From UBA961 sp049426725 (lineage in GTDB: Bacteria; Bacteroidota; Ignavibacteria; Kapaibacteriales; UBA961): DNA of 64,000 nt. Position numbers and translations under genes: made by a program. Each line of letters opens with the position of its first letter. Within the stretch, counting starts at the first letter, position 1. The notes beneath the pieces are model-generated. The model was not told where the DNA came from. It made no database searches and saw nothing but the letters and a program-made list of their open reading frames with translations. Below, in pieces: positions 54,764 through 62,838 of the stretch. Location of the stretch: positions 1 through 64,000 of the forward strand of contig JBMSYN010000010.1 in assembly GCA_049426725.1 (NCBI GenBank). The letters are read 5' to 3'.

Positions 54764-56158
54764 TTAATGAATGATGTTCATCGGTACTGTTCTGATATTT
54801 CCATTATGTTGCAACATGCATTGATAGTGTCCTGATGGAATGCCATTATGCAATGATTTTGTGATCTGATGCAGACCCTTTTCATAATGACCTTGACCGA
54901 AACATTCCAGAATTCTCCCATCAGTCATTGTGAGGCATATTTCTACTTCGCCTGCTTGCTCAAGCATGAATGAGATCGAGACATAATCCTGTTGATTTGG
55001 ATTCGGATATATTGAAATGGATAATTCATTGTCGTCTTTCTTTGTATCTTGTTTTTGAAGAACATAAGCGGCAATATTGCGGCAACTGATTGTATCGGAA
55101 ACTCTCATGAAATTTCCGGCACAATAGAGTATGCCATGTTTATAAAGCAATGTTGTGATGATTCCACGGACACCGCCGCCCAAGCTGGTAAAACCTCTTT
55201 CATCCAGCATAGCCAGACCATAATCATTCTTTGTGGAATCCATGATAAAATCTCCTCCAACAAATACTCTCATTCCGTCATTTGCGAGAGTATTTATGGC
55301 AATGCATCCGGGTGGTAATCCGAGTATTGTCCAAGAGCTTCCATTCCAAGACATAAGTGGGGAAGGGAAAATGGCTGTTCCCATTTTGATTGTTGATGCA
55401 ACAATCACATTCCCATTACTCAGTACTGTGATTGCATCAACTTCGCCCTGTATTCCTTCTCCCATTCCATGCCATTCCTTCCCATCCCAGTAAGCGATAT
55501 TGCGAGCTTTGATATTCCCGGCAGAATCAAAATCACCTCCAACAAAGAGTTTCCCATTGAATGCGGCAAGAGCATTGACATGTGGTAAAGCACTTTTCTT
55601 ACTCGCATCAATATTCTTCAGACCAATGCCGAGTGGAATCCATTCACCTTGCACCAATCGCGCAATAGAAGCTGCAGCCCTATTACCGATTGTGTCAAAA
55701 ATACCTGCGGCATAAAGCGCATTTTCATATGACATTAACACATTAATGTTTCCTGCCGATAATCCCTTCAGTGCCGTCCAGTTTGAACCATTCCACGAAG
55801 CAATTCCTTGTAGTTGACCATCATTACATCTCGTGAAAGATCCTGATGCGTATAATACATTATTAGGTCCCACACAAAGAGCAGTGAGTGGAGCATTCAT
55901 TCCTCCATTCAATCCATTCCATATTCCATTCTTCCACGATGCCACATATCCTGTTTGCAAGATGTTTTGTGTATTGCTGTTAAGTCGTCTAAACTGACCT
56001 CCAATATGTAATGCATCATTGAAAATTGCCATTGTCAGTGGAGCTGATTCGGGTCCGATTACATCTTTTCCATAAGAAATATCCCAATATTGATGTTGTG
56101 CAAACCCACTTGCATAAAAAGAGCAAAATCCCCAAAAGAGTGTGATAATCACTTTCAT
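54764..56158 (-). CDS. Secreted beta-propeller (delta-60-like repeats) with T9SS sorting domain
   Basis: A 464-residue protein with signal peptide MKVIITLFWGFCSFYASGFAQ. Repeats of the form LYASGSFTRCNDGQLQGIASWNGSNWTAL, LYAAGIFDTIGN, LFVGGDFDSAGNIKARNIAYWDGKEWHGM and VFVGGDFIMDST mark delta-60-type blades through about residue 360. The end (LSISIYPNPNQQDYVSISFMLE ... IPSGHYQCMLQHNG) is a T9SS type-A sorting domain. GAGGGG before the ATG at 56158 supports this start. It lies 10 bases after the fibre-like gene stop and 13 bases before the phospholipase-like gene. Binding of a ligand or matrix is plausible; no catalytic residue is seen. Confidence 0.85.
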   Translation of the reverse strand: MKVIITLFWGFCSFYASGFAQHQYWDISYGKDVIGPESAPLTMAIFNDALHIGGQFRRLNSNTQNILQTGYVASWKNGIWNGLNGGMNAPLTALCVGPNNVLYASGSFTRCNDGQLQGIASWNGSNWTALKGLSAGNINVLMSYENALYAAGIFDTIGNRAAASIARLVQGEWIPLGIGLKNIDASKKSALPHVNALAAFNGKLFVGGDFDSAGNIKARNIAYWDGKEWHGMGEGIQGEVDAITVLSNGNVIVASTIKMGTAIFPSPLMSWNGSSWTILGLPPGCIAINTLANDGMRVFVGGDFIMDSTKNDYGLAMLDERGFTSLGGGVRGIITTLLYKHGILYCAGNFMRVSDTISCRNIAAYVLQKQDTKKDDNELSISIYPNPNQQDYVSISFMLEQAGEVEICLTMTDGRILECFGQGHYEKGLHQITKSLHNGIPSGHYQCMLQHNGNIRTVPMNIIH

Positions 56159-56168
56159 TGTACACCCC

Positions 56169-58034
56169 TCAATCATTAAATGGTAAACTATCGATAATGG
56201 TACTCATTTTTGTTATGTCTTTTTTTAGATGAATGATGTGTAAAGTCAATTCTTCTATTTTCTTTAGCAGTGCAATTGTTGTTTTCGACACATTCATCCC
56301 TGACTCATCGATGGTTTCTGCTGACGGCATGTCAGGCAGATGTTTATATTTCTGTATAAATGCTTCTAATTCATGCAATGTCATCAATTTATAAGAATCA
56401 TCAAATACTTCATCTGCCCAATAATCTGTCGTAATCAATAATTCTTTAGCAATGATTGAACCATCAACTGTTAGTTTATTTTGAGTATGGGTACATTCGG
56501 GTGCATCATTCCATTGTTTGCCAATCATTACATTCCCGGATACATGCAATATTTGCTTTGGGTCTTGAATGCCAATTCCGATATTGCCATTTCCCATGAC
56601 AGTGAGTAAAGATTTCTCATCCAAAGTTCCAATGTGTAATGCGGGATGAATTGTATCTGCTGTTGAGGCAAGTATATCCAATCTGGCTTTTGGTTCTTTG
56701 AATCCAATTCCACACAGACCTTGCTTATTTTCAATGGTTATTCCTCGTATGGTATGATCATTGTTTGGGTCCAATCGATAAGAAATATGTGCATTGCTTT
56801 GATTGGAATCGGTATTTGCCAATTGAATCATGCCATTTTGAAACATCAGTGAAGCTGTTCTGCCTTGATGAATTGCTTTTGCTACTGTGTCCACATATAC
56901 ATTGTCTCCAAGAACACTTGCACCACCCGCATGAATCGTAAATCGTTCACCTATGTGAACTCGTTCTTTAGGATGTGCATTGTAAATTCCCAATGCACCT
57001 TGTGAAGTAAGGTATAGTAATGTTGAAAGGTCGCTATTCTGAATCCTGAATGCTCCCGATTGTTGAGTGCTAGATCTTGTCATGATGTCAAGTGCGGCTT
57101 GAGGATATCGTTTCCCGATACTCATGCCATTGTGCATGTCAATTTCAATTCCTCTGAGTGTTTGCTCATTACCCCATTCAAACTGTACGGGATCTGACAC
57201 ACCTCCTGTCGATGCATTTGCAAGAATGATGCTACCAAGATGCATCGATATGGAAGAGGCAGTCCCCGATGTTATGCGTTTGTTTCTTTGCTCGTGCATG
57301 TCAAAATAGACATTGTCACCTATGCGACTTGCGCCACCTGCATGAAATGTAAATTTTGTGCCGAGATGCAAATGTTCAAGTGGCTCTGGATTGCCAATTC
57401 CCACTCGTGGATACCATTCATTTAATCCGATCCCTGTCAAACTTGTTCTTCTCTCAGAATACAGATGCAGTGCATCCAACATTCCGTCTTGCTCAGTTCC
57501 AAGTTTGCCTTGTTTCTGCACTGAAATTGAAAGTCCTCTTTGTTTGGGTAAAGCCGGACTCTGTTTGCGAATACTGTTTGCTTCCACATTCTTCAATGCG
57601 CATACTTGCTCTTCCATTCCAAAAGGGTGCAGTATCTCTCCAACTCGAAATTCAATTGATGAAGTTTTATGTTCCGATCTACCACTACTTGAAACTCCTG
57701 CAGTTTGAAGTCTAAGAATTGCCGGTGGTAATTGAGTATGATGAGTTAATCCAAAGTCAAAAGAGTATAAATGGAATAAAGTTTTGGGTAATACATTTCT
57801 TGGATACAATGAAAATGCACCAATTCCTGAGTATGGTGTTTGTTCACCTGTTGTATGGAAATAATCTTGGGGATGATTTGTAAGAAGTGGTTCAGCTCGA
57901 TGATAAAATCCCCATGAAAGTGGTGGAATCTGAGCAAACATGCATTCAGAAAATACATTAAGCGTCATGAATAGCTGTATGATATTGAATATGTCTTTCC
58001 AAGACATGTTTCCCCAAAGAACAAATCGATTCAT
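56169..58034 (-). CDS. Secreted fibre-like protein with internal repeats and tail-fibre C-terminal domain
   Basis: A 621-residue exported protein (signal peptide to about residue 35, MFAQ). Two internal modules of about 139 residues begin near residues 208 and 347: each has (L/V)HxGxxFTxHAGGAS, xxLGDNVYxD, and LxGIxIExxxG. They read like triple-stranded fibre repeats of phage tail or Bacteroidota collagen-like proteins. The C-terminus (WADEVFDDSYKLMTLHELEAFIQKYKHLPDMPSAETIDESGMNVS, then LLKKIEELTLHIIHLKK) matches the peptidase S74-like/tail fibre C-terminal block common in Bacteroidota surface proteins, ending in a coiled coil. AGGGGG precedes the ATG at 58034. I infer a trimeric surface fibre. 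Confidence 0.75.
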   Translation of the reverse strand: MNRFVLWGNMSWKDIFNIIQLFMTLNVFSECMFAQIPPLSWGFYHRAEPLLTNHPQDYFHTTGEQTPYSGIGAFSLYPRNVLPKTLFHLYSFDFGLTHHTQLPPAILRLQTAGVSSSGRSEHKTSSIEFRVGEILHPFGMEEQVCALKNVEANSIRKQSPALPKQRGLSISVQKQGKLGTEQDGMLDALHLYSERRTSLTGIGLNEWYPRVGIGNPEPLEHLHLGTKFTFHAGGASRIGDNVYFDMHEQRNKRITSGTASSISMHLGSIILANASTGGVSDPVQFEWGNEQTLRGIEIDMHNGMSIGKRYPQAALDIMTRSSTQQSGAFRIQNSDLSTLLYLTSQGALGIYNAHPKERVHIGERFTIHAGGASVLGDNVYVDTVAKAIHQGRTASLMFQNGMIQLANTDSNQSNAHISYRLDPNNDHTIRGITIENKQGLCGIGFKEPKARLDILASTADTIHPALHIGTLDEKSLLTVMGNGNIGIGIQDPKQILHVSGNVMIGKQWNDAPECTHTQNKLTVDGSIIAKELLITTDYWADEVFDDSYKLMTLHELEAFIQKYKHLPDMPSAETIDESGMNVSKTTIALLKKIEELTLHIIHLKKDITKMSTIIDSLPFND

Positions 58035-58055
58035 AAAACCCCCTGATGATGTGAA

Positions 58056-59192
58056 TTAACGGATGAGCCTCTTGGTTAAGTATCTTCCAATTGGCTTTTC
58101 GAAATAGATTAAAGAGAGAAAAGCAAGCAAAGAATATGTGATATAACAAATTATTGCGGCAACGATGAAGTGTAGTCCCAGAGATTCCAGATGATACTGT
58201 AAAGAGACTGCCGATTTTGGATAACCCGGAATTGAGATATAATGCAATACATATAGACCAAATGAAATCTCACCTAAGAGTACCATCGTTTTGGTTGAAA
58301 GCAACTTTGCGATGAAACCACCTCGATGCAAACCCATGATGATTAATCCTGATCCAAATGCAAGGGAAGGGAATACGAAATCTGCCAATTTGTGTTTTCC
58401 AACAAGGTTAGATCCTCCTTGGGAACTTGTGAAAATCAATGCAAGTATGATGATTGCTGTTCCAATCATTACTATAATGTCACCGGAAAGATGTTTCTTT
58501 TCAGGGAAGAGTCTGACATAAGCTGCTATTGCCATTCCTGCCATAAAGTCATCGAGCTTTCCGACGATTGTTTGCGTTCCAACCGCAGAATCCCATGTAC
58601 CGGTGAAAAAGTACCACCAATTCTGATAAATTTCTGACATGCCATTGCAAAAAGCCACGCTGATCATCCAAATGAGTATTGTTATGGAAGCAATGACATA
58701 TCGAGATGTATCTTTTTCGACACCTAGTTTTGATTTCCATCCTGAGTATAAAGAGGACATCGAAAAAATGAGCAAAGGAGCAATGAGATAAAAACTCATT
58801 TCAATGGTCAGAGTCCATAATGGTGGATTGATCGAAAATCTATACTGAGGGAAAACGCCATGAATGAGCGCCAAATGCGAAAGGACATCCATGATATCAT
58901 GGGTGAAATTCATTGCGATCCAACTAATCAATACGATGAGAATTGTTAATGGATAGATACGAATGAAACGTTTGGCAAGATAAGTTCGCCATGAGAATGT
59001 ATTGTTTTCAAGAGCATTCACATAGAGAATAAAAAACAAATAACCGCTCAGAGCAAAGAACATATTGACACCAATCCAACCATATTCCAAAAATGGGAGC
59101 GTTTGGTCGATATGCTTATGTAGGATATGTCCAAAAAAAACTGCACCTGCAGCCAAAGCTCGAATACCGGTAAGTGCAGGAATGGAAGACAT
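58056..59192 (-). CDS. Acyltransferase family 3 (OafA/YrhL-like) membrane protein
   Basis: A 378-residue inner-membrane protein with about ten helices. ALTGIRALAAGAVFFGHI (residues 6-23) carries the conserved R and H of the acyltransferase-3 motif, and GWIGVNMFFALSGYLFF (near 38) and RIYPLTILIV complete the start. It probably O-acetylates or acylates a surface sugar or glycan. It is the first gene of a tightly spaced minus-strand run: 21 bases to the fibre-like gene, then 10 and 13 bases to the next two. The acceptor is not visible from sequence. Confidence 0.9.
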   Translation of the reverse strand: MSSIPALTGIRALAAGAVFFGHILHKHIDQTLPFLEYGWIGVNMFFALSGYLFFILYVNALENNTFSWRTYLAKRFIRIYPLTILIVLISWIAMNFTHDIMDVLSHLALIHGVFPQYRFSINPPLWTLTIEMSFYLIAPLLIFSMSSLYSGWKSKLGVEKDTSRYVIASITILIWMISVAFCNGMSEIYQNWWYFFTGTWDSAVGTQTIVGKLDDFMAGMAIAAYVRLFPEKKHLSGDIIVMIGTAIIILALIFTSSQGGSNLVGKHKLADFVFPSLAFGSGLIIMGLHRGGFIAKLLSTKTMVLLGEISFGLYVLHYISIPGYPKSAVSLQYHLESLGLHFIVAAIICYITYSLLAFLSLIYFEKPIGRYLTKRLIR

Positions 59193-59284
59193 AGCGAATA
59201 ATTGATGTGAAAGAATATTGACCTTGACGATTGCAACTTACTGAATTCATGCAAGCGGAATTGCATTGCAATTCATACCAAGAA

Positions 59285-61531
59285 TCACTCTATGCCGGAT
59301 TGCTCCGGTAATAACTTGGGAATGATGAATGTTATAATTGTTCCTTTGCCCGGCTCGGAAATAATATCGATTCGTCCATTATGCAATTCTGCAACTTTTT
59401 GCATGACCATGGTACCAATACCATATCCACCATGACTTCTTTTGGTGGTGAAATATGGCTTCATCATATTGTCTCTTGTGAACTCATCCATGCCAACCCC
59501 TGAATCTTTGATTCTGAAATAGACATAATTATCATCAAATGTACATTGTAGTTCAACAGTACCTTCATGCTTTTGCAAAGCTCTTATGCCATTTTCAACT
59601 GCATTTCGAAGCCCTCGTGTCAACTTTATGGGATCACAAAGAAACATGACTTGCTTGCCAGTAAAACTCAAATGAGCATTTGGAAACAATTGATCATCAA
59701 ACTCTTGAACTACATTTCTACACAGGACCAATGCATCATTCAGTGATAGCTGAATTTCTTCTTCTCTCCCAACGGTAACGATATCACGAACTCTTTGCAT
59801 CAATAAATTGATTTGCCCCAATATCTTGTTTTGTCTTTGAACATTCTTTTCATCCATGATCTGCAATTGTTGTGCATTGAGCAATATAATGGAAAGATTT
59901 GTTTGCATGTCATGAGCCAATTGAGCCCAATTAGTGAGACGTTTTTTTTCTAATTCTGCAGTGATGTCAATTCCTGAAAAAATACAACCTGCAAAGCTAC
60001 CTGCAAAGCCAAAGAGCGGGGTTATTGACCAAATATATTCTCTGTCAGAATCACCATCAGGAATTGTTATCCTACTTTGCATTGGTTTACGGGATTGAAA
60101 GCCATCTTGTAAAAAGTTCAATAATTCGCTTAACTGAGGTTTATTGACATAATACCTAATTGGTCTATGCAGGGGTACATCAGGAGAGAGTTGCAAAACA
60201 GACTTGGCAGTTGAATTCACTTTGCTTAATCGTCCTTCATTATCCAAATACAAAATGAGTCCCATTCCACTTAATTCCAATCCTGCTTCCATGAATCTTT
60301 TTTGTCTGGAATAGTGTCGATAAAAAATACCGATGATCAGAATGCCCAAGATTGCTAGGATGTATTTTCCCGATGAATATGTAAAACGACGAAGCCACCA
60401 AAATGGATCTTCAACCATGTCGAGTAAAATATATCCCTTTTGAGAAAGGATGAGTTTTTCTTTATCGAATTCAACAAATGTGGGATCATCTTTTGTGAAA
60501 TTGTGCATTTGACCAATCCTTGCTGCACTTTCAATTGAAAGTGCATTAAGATTGATCAAACAGAAGCCGTTTTCAAATAAGTATTCTAGTGATAGTCCAT
60601 TGCTTCTGGTAGACAATGCTTTTGTAAGATAATTAGGTACTGTTATTGACTGAGTTGAGCCATGTAATTGTTTAATCGTAATGGATTTCTCGGCATTTTC
60701 ATTTTCTGTCAGCCAGGAAATAAATGGCGTGGAATTTTTCTCCCATAATGCAATTGTTGACAAAGATCCCGGGAAGAACATCATTTCTTGTTTACCTGTT
60801 TTGATATCAAGCAAAAAAGCATTTGTGCTTACACCGGTAGATGATGAAAGAACTAAAATTGCATGTTTCGTTGAGATGATTCTATAAGAAACACCCATTG
60901 GTGAAAAGGGGATCTCACGAGTAATGTCGCCATTTTTGTTGACAGTTCGCAAGACATTGCCCCCACCGCTCTTGCGAATGCAATGAAGACCATCAGAAAA
61001 ATGCTCAATTGCCAATACTTGATCAGCCAAGAGCTTTGCATATAAGCTGTCTTTCTTTATTGAGATTCCAAATACATTCTCAGATACAGAAATAAACACC
61101 ATCGAATCATTTGAGCCGATAAATGTTATTTTTTTATATGTTGAAGATAGTGGGAGTTCCAACTTCGAAATGACTTTGCCAATCAAATCTATGAGTAATA
61201 AGCGGGGTATTTCTCCATCTACTGAAATCAATAGTCTTTGTTCTTGTATAGAAATGATATCATCAATTGGAAATGGAAATGAGAGCGATTTGCCAACATT
61301 TTGAGAGAATTTCTTGACAATCTGTATTTGAGAATTGCCATCAATTAAAAAAGAGGATCTTCGTACTTTTAATACCCTGTTAAACTTTTTGTCCAAAAAT
61401 GTATTCACTTCTTCAAATTTTCCTGAAGCGGAATATACTTTGGGGTAAAATTCTTGCGCCATGACAAATGAAAGTGGAGCAAGTATCATCCAAGAAAGAA
61501 ACAATATGCGAATTGAAATGCTTTGCATCAT
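59285..61531 (-). CDS. Sensor histidine kinase with large extracytoplasmic domain
   Basis: A 748-residue protein. Signal peptide (to about residue 26), then about 360 extracytoplasmic residues with beta-propeller-like blades (LLISVDGEIPRLLLIDLIGKVISKLELP, YRIISTKHAILVLSSS), one transmembrane helix near 387-405, a PAS-like domain (about 415-530), a HisKA-like H-box LAHDMQTNLSIILL with His near 536, and a HATPase domain with NAVENGIRAL (about 640), DSGVGMDE (about 673) and GGYGIGTMVMQ. No response regulator is adjacent. It overlaps the TolC-like gene by four bases, so it may sense something tied to that exporter. Confidence 0.88.
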   Translation of the reverse strand: MMQSISIRILFLSWMILAPLSFVMAQEFYPKVYSASGKFEEVNTFLDKKFNRVLKVRRSSFLIDGNSQIQIVKKFSQNVGKSLSFPFPIDDIISIQEQRLLISVDGEIPRLLLIDLIGKVISKLELPLSSTYKKITFIGSNDSMVFISVSENVFGISIKKDSLYAKLLADQVLAIEHFSDGLHCIRKSGGGNVLRTVNKNGDITREIPFSPMGVSYRIISTKHAILVLSSSTGVSTNAFLLDIKTGKQEMMFFPGSLSTIALWEKNSTPFISWLTENENAEKSITIKQLHGSTQSITVPNYLTKALSTRSNGLSLEYLFENGFCLINLNALSIESAARIGQMHNFTKDDPTFVEFDKEKLILSQKGYILLDMVEDPFWWLRRFTYSSGKYILAILGILIIGIFYRHYSRQKRFMEAGLELSGMGLILYLDNEGRLSKVNSTAKSVLQLSPDVPLHRPIRYYVNKPQLSELLNFLQDGFQSRKPMQSRITIPDGDSDREYIWSITPLFGFAGSFAGCIFSGIDITAELEKKRLTNWAQLAHDMQTNLSIILLNAQQLQIMDEKNVQRQNKILGQINLLMQRVRDIVTVGREEEIQLSLNDALVLCRNVVQEFDDQLFPNAHLSFTGKQVMFLCDPIKLTRGLRNAVENGIRALQKHEGTVELQCTFDDNYVYFRIKDSGVGMDEFTRDNMMKPYFTTKRSHGGYGIGTMVMQKVAELHNGRIDIISEPGKGTIITFIIPKLLPEQSGIE

Positions 61532-62838
61532 TTATTTATTATGTCTTGAAGAGATCCTGTTAGTAAAAGTAATTCCAATGCAGAAAGTGCTTTTTCAAAT
61601 CGAGCTTGAGCAAGAGTTGATTTTGCATCAAACACGGATTGAGCAGAAATCCTAAAATCATAATTGCTTAGTGCACCTTGTTTATATCGCTCCAAAGCGA
61701 TTGATGCATTTTTTTCAGCGAGTGTTATATTTTGTTCCTGCATTGCAACAATTGATCTACCCGTTAGGTATGCTCCTTTTGCTATTCCATGAGAAGCCAT
61801 AAGATTATCAAGAACTTGAGCGGATTGCAATTCTGTATTTTGTTTTTCTATCCCTGCTGCTTCAATTTGTTGTCCCAAGCGGAATCCATCCAAGAGTGAA
61901 TATTGTGCTGTTAATGCGAAACTTGCACCTCGCACTCTGCTTGATACAACAAAGGATCCATCATTGCTTGCTTGATTGAAATTATATTCTGAATTCAGCG
62001 ATAAAGTTGGATATGCTCTTGCTTCCATTTGTCTGAGCATGGCATCAGCGGCTATTGTACCAGCTTTTACTGCCATCAATTCCGGATTTCTCTCTCGTAC
62101 CAAGTCTGAATTGAGAATATCTGCATTGATATCAAATGTTGGGAATTCATTGCTTACTGCATAAAGGGTGTCTGCATATCCTCCAATCGCATTATTTAAT
62201 TGCAATCTGGATTGACGTAATTGTTCTAGCAATCTCAGCAATGCTGTGCTATCAGCATGTAATTCTACATTTGCCTGTAATTGTTCTTGTTCGCCGGATC
62301 TTCCAACCGAATATCGTAATGATGCAAGTCGCAATCCTTCATTTGAGAGATTTACTCTTTCTATTGCAGCCTGAATGAGTGCTTGATTGCGAATCATTGC
62401 ACAATATGCTCTCATCACATTTCCAATTGTTTGTTGCATGGAAGCGCGCAGTCGTAATTCTCCAATATTTTGAAGTGCTTGTAATCTGTCATAATTCGCG
62501 AACATGCCGAAACCATCGAAAAGAGTCCAGTTTAGTGCTATGCCGGCATTTGTTCCGGTATTACCTGCAGATTCACGAACAATTTCTTGTCCACTCAATA
62601 ATGATTGATTGATGGTGTTCACTCCCCCTGTTTGCCCTGCAGTAGCACTTATCGTAGGTAGCATGCCGGCTGCTGCATAACTCGTATTGACTTTTGCAAT
62701 GTTAGCATCATTTTTTGCAATTCTGATGGCATAAGATTGTTCAAGAGCGAGTGCAATAGCTCTATTGATTGTCAATGTATCTGCAAACATAGAAGTGTAT
62801 GTTGCAGCAAGGATGATGAAAATGAATATTTGTTTCAT
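61528..62838 (-). CDS. TolC-family outer-membrane efflux protein
   Basis: A 436-residue exported protein. The signal peptide (MKQIFIFIILAATYTSMFA) is followed by two TolC repeat halves: LALEQSYAIRIAKNDANIAKVNTSYAAAGMLPTISATAGQTGG (near 32-75), and later AERVNLSNEGLRLASLRYSVGRSGEQEQLQANVELHADSTALL and ALERYKQGALSNYDFRISAQSVFDAKSTLAQARFEKALSALELL, with the long coiled-coil helices of the channel. It would form the outer-membrane exit of a tripartite pump or type I secretion system; no membrane-fusion protein or inner-membrane pump is visible in the window. It overlaps its neighbours by four bases on both sides. Confidence 0.93.
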   Translation of the reverse strand: MKQIFIFIILAATYTSMFADTLTINRAIALALEQSYAIRIAKNDANIAKVNTSYAAAGMLPTISATAGQTGGVNTINQSLLSGQEIVRESAGNTGTNAGIALNWTLFDGFGMFANYDRLQALQNIGELRLRASMQQTIGNVMRAYCAMIRNQALIQAAIERVNLSNEGLRLASLRYSVGRSGEQEQLQANVELHADSTALLRLLEQLRQSRLQLNNAIGGYADTLYAVSNEFPTFDINADILNSDLVRERNPELMAVKAGTIAADAMLRQMEARAYPTLSLNSEYNFNQASNDGSFVVSSRVRGASFALTAQYSLLDGFRLGQQIEAAGIEKQNTELQSAQVLDNLMASHGIAKGAYLTGRSIVAMQEQNITLAEKNASIALERYKQGALSNYDFRISAQSVFDAKSTLAQARFEKALSALELLLLTGSLQDIINK

